7,107 nt of DNA from an uncultured Ruminococcus sp. (GCA_902797525.1 CADBSZ010000036.1:1-7107), one strand, 5' to 3'. Shown: positions 1 through 6,941, counted from the first letter of the stretch. Notes: generated by a model not told the origin, from the sequence alone. Numbers and translations: made by a program.

Positions 1-236
1 AGCCGCTCAATATAGCGGATAATGCCTTCGCCGTGATAGTTTTCGCCTGTGTCAATCAGCATGGTTTCGCCGTTGGGCAGTTCGATAAAGGCGGAATCTC
101 CCTGCCCCACGTCAAGAAAATGTACGCTGAGTGTTTGATTGTTCTGCTTTATCGCGGTTTCCTGCGTACAGGCGCAAAGAATTGCCGCTGTCAGAACAAG
201 CGAAAGAATGAATACAATGAATGATTTGCGTTTCAT
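1..236 (-). CDS. ComEC-type metallo-beta-lactamase-domain lipoprotein (5' part only)
   Basis: Only the N-terminal 78 codons are present; the gene continues past the left edge. Residues 1-23 form a lipoprotein signal peptide: Lys/Arg at 2-4, a hydrophobic stretch 6-20, and a lipobox-like LCAC with the lipidated Cys at 23. After a short polar spacer, residues 36-65 read LSVHFLDVGQGDSAFIELPN then GETMLIDTGE. This is the characteristic opening of the metallo-beta-lactamase fold found in the C-terminal domain of the DNA-uptake protein ComEC and in stand-alone secreted relatives. The metal-binding HxHxDH motif would lie beyond the window, so catalytic competence cannot be judged. The role is probably an extracytoplasmic hydrolase anchored to the outer face of the membrane; the substrate is unknown. 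The ATG lies 6 bases after the stop of the preceding ABC gene. The best ribosome binding site, GGTAAGG, is inside that gene and about 14 bases away, so translational coupling is likely. Family assignment is firm; function is open. Confidence 0.85.
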   Translation of the reverse strand, partial: MKRKSFIVFILSLVLTAAILCACTQETAIKQNNQTLSVHFLDVGQGDSAFIELPNGETMLIDTGENYHGEGIIRYIER

Positions 237-242
237 AAAAAT

Positions 243-2180
243 TTAGCTTGCCTTACCGGTGTAAAGCTGATAGTACTTGCCCTTTTGCTCAAGCAACTGG
301 TCGTGGGTGCCGCGCTCGATGATTCTGCCATGCTCCAGAACAATGATACAGTCGGAGTTTTTGACGGTGGACAGGCGGTGAGCGATGACGAAGGTGGTTC
401 TGCCCTTCATCAGCTTATCCATACTCTCCTGCACCATTTTTTCGGTTCGGGTATCAATGGAGCTGGTCGCCTCGTCCAAAATCAGCGCAGGCGGATCGGC
501 AACTGCCGCACGCGCAATGGCGAGCATTTGGCGCTGGCCTTGGCTGAGATTGCCGCCGTCCGCCTTGATGACGGTGTTGTAGCCGTCGGGCAGCTGGCGG
601 ATAAAGCTGTCGGCGTTGGCGAGCTTCGCTGCGGCAATAACCTCCTCGTCGGTGGCGTCAAGCCTGCCGTAGCGGATGTTTTCCATAATCGTATCGGAGA
701 ACAGGTTGGTCTCCTGCAAAACAATTCCGAGTGAGCGGCGCAAATCCGCCTTTTTAATCTTGTTGACGTTGATACCGTCGTAGCGAATTTTGCCGTCCTG
801 GATATCGTAAAAGCGGTTTATCAGGTTGGTGATCGTCGTCTTTCCGGCGCCTGTGGAACCGACAAAAGCAATTTTCTGTCCGGGGCGCGCGTAGATGTCG
901 ACATTGTGCAGCACCATTTTGTCGTCGGTGTAACCGAAATCGACGTCGTCCATTACAAGGTCGCCGCGCAGCTCCTTATACTCCACCTCACCGGTCGCCT
1001 GATGAACATGCTTCCATGCCCAAAGGCCGGTGCGGCTTTCGGCTTCGGTAAGCTTACCGTCCCGGTACTCGGCGTTGACAAGGGTGACATAGCCGTTGTC
1101 CTCCTCGCTCTTTTCGTCGAGCAAGTCAAAAATACGCTCAGCACCTGCCAGCGCCATGACAATACTGTTGAACTGCTGGCTGACCTGATTAATCGGCATG
1201 GTGAAGCTTTTGTTGAACGTCAAAAAGCTAACGAGCGAGCCAAGCGACAAGCTGAGCACGGGAATACCGCCGCAGGTGATAGCGAGAAGGCTGCCGGCTA
1301 TCGCACAGATAACATAGCTGAGGTTACCGAGTTGACCGTTAACCGGCATGATGATATTGGCAAACATATTGGCATTGTAGGAGCTTTGAAAGAGCTTTTC
1401 ATTCAGCTCGTTAAATTCCTCAACGCTCTTTTTCTCGTGGTTAAAGACCTTGACAACCTTTTGACCGTTCATCATTTCCTCGATGTAACCGTTTTCTTTG
1501 CCGAGGTCGGTTTGCTGGGCAACAAAGTATTTGCCGCTCTTGCCCGCAAGGGTTTTGGAGACGAACATCATCACGGCAACCATTCCAAGGGAAAGCAGCG
1601 TCAGCGGAACACTGAGAGAGAACATGCTCACAAGCACCGCCACAATAGTGATAGCGCTGTTGAACACCTGCGTCATACTCTGGCTGATCATCTGGCGCAT
1701 GGTGTCGACGTCGTTGGTGTAGACGCTCATGATGTCGCCGTGGGCGTGGGTGTCAAAATACTTAATGGGCAGACTTTCCATGTGACGGAAAATATCGTTG
1801 CGCAAATCGCGCATGGTGCCCTGTGTGACATAAATCATAATACGCGACTGGGTGTAGGTTGCCGCCGCGCCGATAAGGTAAAACACGGCGACGCGGCCGA
1901 TAGCGAACAGCAGCGGCGAAAAGTCGGCGGACTGTCCTGCCGCGACCTGCTCGACCATGGGAGAAATGTAGTCGTCAAACAGCGTTTGAATAAACAAAGT
2001 GCCCTGAACGCTTGCCAGCACGCTGATAATAATGCAGAGAAGCACAAAAATCATGTGCACCTTATAGCGCTTTAAAATCAGTCCCAAAAGCCGCTTAAAG
2101 GTTTTCATGCTCTTCTTCGGATCGTCGATTTTGGCGCGCGGTTGGGGGCCTCTGCGCCTTCCGGGAACGGGTGCGGGCAT
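243..2180 (-). CDS. Heterodimeric ABC exporter, subunit with intact catalytic residues (645 aa)
   Basis: This is a half-size ABC exporter with a type IV transmembrane domain fused to an ATPase domain, probably exporting drugs, lipids or peptides from the cytoplasm. Residues 1-40 are an Arg/Pro/Lys-rich cytosolic tail. Six membrane helices lie at roughly 41-66, 89-109, 172-192, 194-212, 286-304 and 308-330. A linker at about 354-405 is longer than usual, and the nucleotide-binding domain follows. Motifs are A-loop Tyr417, Walker A GSTGAGKT 441-448, Q-loop Gln489, signature LSQGQ 545-549, Walker B ALILDE 565-570 with catalytic Glu570, D-loop SSID 573-576 and H-loop His601. The signature departs from LSGGQ. 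The start at 2180 is preferred over an upstream in-frame ATG at 2231, because AAAGGAG lies 9 bases before it and the longer form would run 50 bases into the upstream gene. The TAA of the upstream gene is one base away, so the two are co-translated partners resembling BmrC/BmrD and TM287/TM288. Substrate is not predictable. Confidence 0.95.
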   Translation of the reverse strand: MPAPVPGRRRGPQPRAKIDDPKKSMKTFKRLLGLILKRYKVHMIFVLLCIIISVLASVQGTLFIQTLFDDYISPMVEQVAAGQSADFSPLLFAIGRVAVFYLIGAAATYTQSRIMIYVTQGTMRDLRNDIFRHMESLPIKYFDTHAHGDIMSVYTNDVDTMRQMISQSMTQVFNSAITIVAVLVSMFSLSVPLTLLSLGMVAVMMFVSKTLAGKSGKYFVAQQTDLGKENGYIEEMMNGQKVVKVFNHEKKSVEEFNELNEKLFQSSYNANMFANIIMPVNGQLGNLSYVICAIAGSLLAITCGGIPVLSLSLGSLVSFLTFNKSFTMPINQVSQQFNSIVMALAGAERIFDLLDEKSEEDNGYVTLVNAEYRDGKLTEAESRTGLWAWKHVHQATGEVEYKELRGDLVMDDVDFGYTDDKMVLHNVDIYARPGQKIAFVGSTGAGKTTITNLINRFYDIQDGKIRYDGINVNKIKKADLRRSLGIVLQETNLFSDTIMENIRYGRLDATDEEVIAAAKLANADSFIRQLPDGYNTVIKADGGNLSQGQRQMLAIARAAVADPPALILDEATSSIDTRTEKMVQESMDKLMKGRTTFVIAHRLSTVKNSDCIIVLEHGRIIERGTHDQLLEQKGKYYQLYTGKAS

Positions 2181-2181
2181 G

Positions 2182-3939
2182 TTACATCTCTCCTTTCTTG
2201 TCAAAGTCGCCGTTGCCGACGGTCTGCGCAATATAGATTTCGCGGTAAATCGCGCAGCTTTCCATCAGCTCGTCGTGGGTGCCGACGGCGTTGATTTCGC
2301 CGTTATCCATCACGACAATACGGTCGGCGTTTTCAACGCTCGAAACGCGCTGTGAAATTATCAGCTTGGTGGTGTCGGGAATCTCCTCGGCAAACGCCCT
2401 TCGGATTTTTGCATCGGTAGCGGTATCAACCGCGCTGGTGGAGTCGTCGAGAATGAGAATCAAAGGCTTTTTCAACAGGGCGCGCGCAATACAAATGCGC
2501 TGCTTTTGACCGCCCGACACGTTGGTGCCGCCCTGCTCAATTTTGGTGTGGTAGCCTTCGGGGAAATCCTGAATGAAGTCGTCCGCACAAGCGAGCTTGC
2601 AGGCGCGGATACACTCCTCCTCGGTGGCGTTTTCGTTGCCCCAACGCAGGTTGTCAAGAATCGTACCGCTAAACAAAACGTTCTTTTGCAGCACCACGCT
2701 TACCTTATCGCGCAGCACCTCAAGGTCGTAGCCGCGCACATCCTTGCCGCCGACTTTTACGCAGCCCTCATTGACGTCATAGAGTCTGCCGATAAGGTTG
2801 ACAAGGCTGGTTTTGGAACTGCCGGTGCCGCCGATGATGCCGATGGTCTCACCCGATTTGATGTGCAGATTGATATTGTTAAGCACGGGGCGTTCGCTCT
2901 TTTCGCTGTAGCTGAATACGACGTTTTCAAAGTCGATGCTGCCGTTGGGCACGTCGCAGTCAGGATTTTCGGGATTGGCGATGGTCGCCTTTTCGTTGAG
3001 CACCTGCGCCACGCGTCTGCCGCTGGCAAAGCTCATGGTAAGCATCACAAAAATAAAGGCAATCATCATCAGGTTCATCAGAATGTTCATGCAGTAGGTG
3101 AGCATGCTGGTGAGTTCGCCCTTGCTCAGCTCGCCGCCGACAATCATATTCGCACCGAACCAGCTGATGCCGATGATGGAGGCATAGATGGTAATCATCA
3201 TCAAAGGCGACACGGAAACCATCATTTTTTCCGCCTTTAAAAACAGAATATAGAGGTTAAGGGTTGCGCGTTCGAATTTGCTGATTTCGTGATTTTCGCG
3301 CACAAACGCCTTAACCACGCGAATGGAAGATACGTTTTCCTGCACGCTTGCGTTGAGCTCATCGTACTTTTCAAATACCTGTGTGAAATACTTGTGCGTT
3401 TTGCGAATCAGGAAAAACAGCACCACCGACAAAAACGCCACGGCAATCAGATAAATACTGGCAAGCCGCGCGTTAATCATCAGCGTAATCGTCATGGCGA
3501 CAATTAAGCTAATCGGCGCGCGGAAACAGATGCGCAAAATCATTTGATAGGCGTTTTGCAGGTTGGTGACGTCGGTTGTCATGCGCGTAACCAAGCCTGC
3601 GGTGGAAAACTTGTCGATGTTCGCAAAGGAAAAGGTTTGGATGTTTTCGAACATGGCAAAGCGCAGATTGCGCGCAAAGCCTGCCGACGCCTTTGCGCCG
3701 AACACACCGCCCATCGCGCCGCCGAGCAGCGCAAGCAGCGCGCACAGCACCATCAGACCGCCCATGAACAAAACATGCCCCATGTCGGCGCCCGACGGGT
3801 TTTCGATTCCGTTGTCAATCATGGACTTCATCAAAAGCGGAATCAGCATTTCCATTAGGACTTCGAGTATCATAAACAAGGGCGTTGCGACGCTTTCCTT
3901 AACAAAGCCCTTGATATGTACTGCCAGTGTTTTTATCAT
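2182..3939 (-). CDS. Heterodimeric ABC exporter, subunit with degenerate ATP site (585 aa)
   Basis: This is the first gene of the exporter operon and a half-size ABC transporter with fused membrane and ATPase domains. Membrane helices lie at about 16-38, 55-80, 133-155, 158-178, 240-262 and 282-305. The nucleotide-binding domain spans about 334-572 and shows A-loop Tyr344, Walker A GGTGSSKT 370-377, Q-loop Gln418, signature VSGGQ 474-478, Walker B LILILDD 493-499, D-loop SAVD 502-505 and a switch region with Gln530. The catalytic Glu after Walker B is replaced by Asp499 and the H-loop His by Gln530. Both replacements are known hallmarks of the degenerate member of heterodimeric exporters (TM287, BmrC). 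Its intact VSGGQ should complete the active site of the 645-residue partner. The ATG at 3939 has AAAGGTG 5 bases upstream. A sigma-A-type promoter lies 30 bases before the start. Alternative reading as a lipid A or peptide exporter cannot be excluded from sequence alone; the ABC exporter call itself is certain. Confidence 0.95.
   Translation of the reverse strand: MIKTLAVHIKGFVKESVATPLFMILEVLMEMLIPLLMKSMIDNGIENPSGADMGHVLFMGGLMVLCALLALLGGAMGGVFGAKASAGFARNLRFAMFENIQTFSFANIDKFSTAGLVTRMTTDVTNLQNAYQMILRICFRAPISLIVAMTITLMINARLASIYLIAVAFLSVVLFFLIRKTHKYFTQVFEKYDELNASVQENVSSIRVVKAFVRENHEISKFERATLNLYILFLKAEKMMVSVSPLMMITIYASIIGISWFGANMIVGGELSKGELTSMLTYCMNILMNLMMIAFIFVMLTMSFASGRRVAQVLNEKATIANPENPDCDVPNGSIDFENVVFSYSEKSERPVLNNINLHIKSGETIGIIGGTGSSKTSLVNLIGRLYDVNEGCVKVGGKDVRGYDLEVLRDKVSVVLQKNVLFSGTILDNLRWGNENATEEECIRACKLACADDFIQDFPEGYHTKIEQGGTNVSGGQKQRICIARALLKKPLILILDDSTSAVDTATDAKIRRAFAEEIPDTTKLIISQRVSSVENADRIVVMDNGEINAVGTHDELMESCAIYREIYIAQTVGNGDFDKKGEM
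2190..2196 (-). promoter_or_regulatory. Ribosome binding site fixing the start of the second ABC gene
   Basis: AAAGGAG on the minus strand lies inside the last codons of the upstream ABC gene, 9 bases before the ATG at 2180. It decides for that ATG and against the in-frame ATG at 2231. The arrangement suggests that the two exporter subunits are translated in a coupled way at similar levels. Confidence 0.85.
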
Positions 3940-3968
3940 AGTATCACCTTTTGTTTATAGATAATAAT

Positions 3969-3997
3969 ATTATACAATATTCTGTGGTGAATAACAA
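3969..3997 (-). promoter_or_regulatory. Sigma-A-type promoter of the ABC exporter operon
   Basis: On the minus strand, TTGTTA (3992-3997) is separated by exactly 17 bases from a perfect TATAAT (3969-3974). This lies 30 bases before the ATG of the first ABC gene, so the leader is short, about 20-25 bases. No extended -10 is present. An AT-rich palindromic element, AATATT-ATAC-AATATT at 3966-3981, overlaps the -10 and could be an operator, but it may also be chance in AT-rich DNA. The promoter begins just after the T-tract of the terminator of the preceding unit. Confidence 0.8.
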
Positions 3998-4002
3998 GTG
4001 GC

Positions 4003-4035
4003 CAAATAAAAAAGGTGCAACAAAGTGCACCTTTT
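4003..4035 (-). terminator. Intrinsic terminator after the amylase-SseB unit
   Basis: A perfect 10-bp stem, AAAAGGTGCA (4026-4035 read on the minus strand) with TGCACCTTTT (4010-4019), encloses a 6-base loop. It is followed on the minus strand by a T-rich tract (TTTTTTATTT counting the stem end). It begins 3 bases after the SseB stop codon, so it ends the amylase-SseB transcript. On the plus strand the tail after the stem is TTTTGGTTTATT, so weak function in the other direction is possible, but no plus-strand gene needs it. Confidence 0.9.
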
Positions 4036-4038
4036 GGT

Positions 4039-4860
4039 TTATTCTTCTGCTTTCTTATAAAACGGCTCAATTCCCTTAACGGCGCTCTTGGCAAACTCCA
4101 TGGTGTAGGGCATGATGGTGAGGGCTTCCTCGTCGTCGATATAGGGCTTGGCGGCGTCGGCAATTCCTTCAAAGGTTTGGTTCATGTCGCCGATGAAGTC
4201 GACCACGATGAAGTAACCGACCTTGCCGTCCTTTTCAATCATGCGCAAGTATGCGGCGTTGACCTGCGGCTCGGTGCTGAGGTGGTTAATCAGGGTTGCC
4301 ATGAGGTCAATGGGATATTCCTTTGGCTCCCCTACCCTAACCTGCGTACCGTTTTGAATAATGTTCTTCTCGCGGCGCATGTAGTCGTACTGTTGCTTGA
4401 TGGAAATGACCATCGGCTTGGGGAAGGTGACGCTTTTGCCGAACGCGTTGATGACAAAGCCCTCGGTGTTGGATTGAGGATCCATAACCATACCGGCAAG
4501 GCTGTCAAAATCGGTGACAACCTTGTGCGAACCGGCTACGCCGCTCCACTTGTTCATTTCATCCATGTCGGTAAACACGCCGAAGAATTTTTGCTTGGTC
4601 TGGTTGTTCTCGAGCAGCCGGAACTGCACCTGAGTGGAGTTGCCCATTATGGTTTTGCCGTTTTTGGTGTGTGCCTGCGGAATTTGTCTGACGTTGGCCG
4701 GCAAAATGAAGCGCGCCTTGACAACCTCGGTAATCATAGCGTCGATATTCGGCTTGCTGCCGTCTGCCTGCATGGTTTCAATTGCGGCGAGGAGGGCAGG
4801 GTTTTTGATGTCCTCCGCCGGAATTTTGCTGTTTTCTACCTTTAAATTATTATCACTCAT
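4039..4860 (-). CDS. SseB-family protein (273 aa)
   Basis: This is a cytoplasmic protein with no signal peptide or membrane segment. The N-terminal domain (about 19-146) resembles the SseB N-terminal fold: a helix with NPALLAAIETM, the strand ARFILPANV at 49-57, FFGVFTDMDEMNKW at 92-105, and TEGFVINAFGKSVTF at 132-146. The C-terminal domain (about 176-268) begins GEPKEYPIDLMATLINHLS, continues with AAYLRMIEKDGKVGYFIVVDF, and matches the SseB C-terminal domain. The family is named for enhanced serine sensitivity on overexpression in Escherichia coli, but its biochemical role is unknown and I assign none. The start at 4860 is preferred: the purine-rich AGGAAGGA at 4870-4877 ends directly against an alternative ATG at 4869 but is 9 bases from the ATG at 4860. 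The alternative adds Met-Asn-Pro (276 aa). It follows the amylase stop by 18 bases and shares its transcript; a terminator follows directly. Confidence 0.85.
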   Translation of the reverse strand: MSDNNLKVENSKIPAEDIKNPALLAAIETMQADGSKPNIDAMITEVVKARFILPANVRQIPQAHTKNGKTIMGNSTQVQFRLLENNQTKQKFFGVFTDMDEMNKWSGVAGSHKVVTDFDSLAGMVMDPQSNTEGFVINAFGKSVTFPKPMVISIKQQYDYMRREKNIIQNGTQVRVGEPKEYPIDLMATLINHLSTEPQVNAAYLRMIEKDGKVGYFIVVDFIGDMNQTFEGIADAAKPYIDDEEALTIMPYTMEFAKSAVKGIEPFYKKAEE

Positions 4861-4869
4861 GGGATTCAT

Positions 4870-4877
4870 TCCTTCCT
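4870..4877 (-). promoter_or_regulatory. Ribosome binding site of the SseB-family gene
   Basis: AGGAAGGA on the minus strand touches the ATG at 4869 with no spacing but lies 9 bases from the second in-frame ATG at 4860, the usual distance. It therefore favours the second ATG as the start. It sits in the 18-base gap after the amylase stop codon. Confidence 0.7.
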
Positions 4878-4878
4878 G

Positions 4879-6897
4879 TTATTCTGCCTGATAGGTTTTG
4901 TCCGGCTCTACGGTTAAGCCTTTGCCGTCGGGATACTGCACGCCGTCCGCGCTGCCGCCGTCGTTAAAGATAATCAGCGGCGTGTCCCAGTCCTCGGTGA
5001 AGGTGTAGCTGTATTTGCCGTCGGAATCTTTCGTCATCGGCTCACCCGGCCAGACATCGTTTTCGTAATCGTCGGTGTTGTAAATATAGATGTTAATGTC
5101 GTCCGCCCAGTCGTCCTTGGTTTTTTCAAAATACACCTTCGTGCCTTTGGCGATTTTGTAGGCGTTTTCAAAGGTAAACTCCGCGCGTTCATAGGTGGGT
5201 GTTCCCTCGCTGTTTTTCGCGCGCAGCTCTACCTTGACAACCTCACCGTCGGCAGGCTTTTCAATGGTAATTTTGTCGCCGTCCTTATATTCCGCCGCTT
5301 CGCTGCCGTTTATGGAATAGGTGCCCTTGTCGGCGTTTTCCAGCGTAAGGGTGACGGACAGAGACTTGCCGTCGGTTTTAAAGACGGTATCCTCGGCAAC
5401 GCCGACGTTCGCCATCGCCGCCTGCGCAACATAGCCCTCGTTATAGAGCACGACAACGGAATTTTCCGCAATCGGTTTTTCACTTGTCAGCTTGCCGTCC
5501 TTAACGGTGTAGACGGTGGTATTATCTGCGCGGTCGGTGTATTCACCGTCGGGCAAATTAATGTCAAAGCCTGTTTTTAATTCTTTATCAGAATTAACGA
5601 TTACTGCGCCCTTTTTGCCGCGCTCAATGATAATGGCAGTGGAGTCGCTGTCGGGATTGACCAGCTCCTCGTCCTCACCGATCATGGCGGTGCGGAAATG
5701 ATTGACAGCGGACACGCGCGCGTCCTTGTACATATCGTCGCCCTGCGGTCCGATGCGGTTCATACCCCATTCGCTGTCGTCGCCCGAATGATAGGGACGC
5801 GAGAAAAACAGCGGCGTGCCGTCTTTGCGCGAGCAGATGACCGACCAGCCGAGAATGATTTGTTCGTCGCTGAGCTCGAGCCATGTGCCGTCGTTAATGT
5901 AGTTGTCATGCGACTCAACCCACGTCACCATATTGAGCGGCGCTTTGCCCAGCCAATATTCCTTGATGGCGGAGGTGTCGAGCACGTTGTTGACCAGCGC
6001 GGAGCGGATTTTGCTGCCGTAAACACTGGATGTGGTTCTGCCGATGGCGTCGATGTATTCCTCAATTTTGTCGTTGCCGCCCTGCAAAACCTCACCGTAA
6101 ATGAACTTGCTGTCGTAGTCCTTGGTTTCGGTTTTTACCTTTTCCCAAAAGTTGTTTTCAAAACCGTCGTCCTCCTTGGGATCGTCGGGCAAACCGATGT
6201 GCTTGGCGGTGTCATACCGGAAACCGTCCGCACCGCAGTCGATACAGTCGTTGATGAACTTGAAGAAGTATTCCTGAAAGGACGGACGCTCGGTGTTGAT
6301 GTCGGGAAGGCCACCCATCTGCGCGGTGGTGCATTGCAGGCGGTCGGAATAGTCCATGATTTCCTTGTTATTGTGCTGATGGAACAGTGTGTCAAAGCTG
6401 CCGCCCCCTGCTTCAACCAAATCGGGCGACACCTTGTCAAGCTGGGGCGTAGTGTGGTTGGCGATAACGTCCACCAGCACCTTTACGCCATAGCTGTGAG
6501 CTTCGTCGCACATCGCCTTAAATTCGTCGCGTGTACCGAGCTGATAGTTGCCGATTTTGAAGTCGGTGGGCTGATAGTGATAATACCACTTGCCGTCGCC
6601 GAAAAGCTCCATTCCGCCGCTCTCGCCCACCAGGCACTCGTTGACAGGAGAGGTTTGAACCGCGGAAAAGCCGGCAGCCGCGATGTCGGGCATACATTCC
6701 TTAATGGTGTTGAAATCCCAGCTGAACGCCTGCAAGATCGCGCCGTCGGCAACGTTTGCGGCGGTTTGTGCCGACGCTTCGCTTTCGGTTTTGCTGCTGT
6801 CCTGATTGCCGCTTTTCTGTTCGCCGCAGCCGGCAAGGGCAACGGTTCCCGTAAAGAGCAGAACGCTCAGAAGAGCTGTAATGATTCTTTTATGCAA
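4879..6897 (-). CDS. Cell-anchored alpha-amylase, GH13 AmyE-like lipoprotein with CBM26 (672 aa)
   Basis: It hydrolyses internal alpha-1,4 bonds of starch outside the cell while tethered to the membrane by a lipid. Residues 1-24 are a lipoprotein signal peptide with lipobox LAGC (Cys24), followed by a Ser/Gln/Thr-rich spacer to about 50. The GH13 barrel spans about 52-405: region I DVIANH 143-148, region II GFRYDTAKH 225-233 with nucleophile Asp229, region III with acid/base Glu269, and region IV ESHDN with Asp331. Domain C is about 410-487. A beta-rich module at about 500-578 (TYSINGSEAAEYKDGD) and a CBM26-like starch-binding module at about 584-668 with aromatics Trp597, Tyr604, Tyr606 and Trp616 follow. 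As I recall Bacillus subtilis AmyE, the match is collinear through all domains (for example FNTIKECMPDI, AVQTSPVNE and TPLFFSRP), which points to GH13 subfamily 28. The start is TTG: the codon before it is a stop and the next Met codon is at residue 69. GGTGAT lies 5 bases upstream. It is co-transcribed with the SseB-family gene. Confidence 0.95.
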   Translation of the reverse strand: MHKRIITALLSVLLFTGTVALAGCGEQKSGNQDSSKTESEASAQTAANVADGAILQAFSWDFNTIKECMPDIAAAGFSAVQTSPVNECLVGESGGMELFGDGKWYYHYQPTDFKIGNYQLGTRDEFKAMCDEAHSYGVKVLVDVIANHTTPQLDKVSPDLVEAGGGSFDTLFHQHNNKEIMDYSDRLQCTTAQMGGLPDINTERPSFQEYFFKFINDCIDCGADGFRYDTAKHIGLPDDPKEDDGFENNFWEKVKTETKDYDSKFIYGEVLQGGNDKIEEYIDAIGRTTSSVYGSKIRSALVNNVLDTSAIKEYWLGKAPLNMVTWVESHDNYINDGTWLELSDEQIILGWSVICSRKDGTPLFFSRPYHSGDDSEWGMNRIGPQGDDMYKDARVSAVNHFRTAMIGEDEELVNPDSDSTAIIIERGKKGAVIVNSDKELKTGFDINLPDGEYTDRADNTTVYTVKDGKLTSEKPIAENSVVVLYNEGYVAQAAMANVGVAEDTVFKTDGKSLSVTLTLENADKGTYSINGSEAAEYKDGDKITIEKPADGEVVKVELRAKNSEGTPTYERAEFTFENAYKIAKGTKVYFEKTKDDWADDINIYIYNTDDYENDVWPGEPMTKDSDGKYSYTFTEDWDTPLIIFNDGGSADGVQYPDGKGLTVEPDKTYQAE

Positions 6898-6902
6898 TTA
6901 TA

Positions 6903-6908
6903 ATCACC
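6903..6908 (-). promoter_or_regulatory. Ribosome binding site supporting the TTG start of the amylase
   Basis: GGTGAT on the minus strand lies 5 bases before the TTG at 6897, and an in-frame TAA (6898-6900) directly precedes that TTG. The same core, AAAGGTGAT, precedes the first ABC gene at 3943-3951. Together with the complete signal peptide beginning at the TTG, this supports the non-ATG start. Confidence 0.7.
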
Positions 6909-6941
6909 GTCTTTCTGATGATATTTTTATTTTCAAAGTAC

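Noticed and set aside
33..224. 63-codon plus-strand frame at the left edge
   Set aside because: The minus strand of the same stretch encodes a signal peptide and a clear metallo-beta-lactamase opening; the plus frame has no support.
906..2075. 389-codon open frame on the plus strand
   Set aside because: It lies wholly antisense to the well-defined ABC subunit, has a His/Val/Asp-rich composition typical of shadow frames, and shows no recognisable domain.
2181..2231. 17-residue N-terminal extension of the 645-residue ABC protein from an upstream ATG at 2231
   Set aside because: It would overlap the coding end of the upstream ABC gene, lacks a good ribosome binding site, and the ATG at 2180 has AAAGGAG at ideal distance.
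4015..4845. 276-codon open frame on the plus strand
   Set aside because: It is a mirror of the SseB-family gene and begins inside the terminator hairpin, with no family features.
5698..6903. 401-codon open frame on the plus strand
   Set aside because: It is antisense to the amylase, whose catalytic motifs are all intact. The protein has no recognisable motif and is rich in Val/His/Ala as expected for a shadow frame.
6915..6937. Possible catabolite-response element downstream of the amylase -10 (minus strand TGAAAATAAAAATATCA)
   Set aside because: It lacks the central CG and the usual spacing of cre sites; the resemblance is only to AT-rich sequence.
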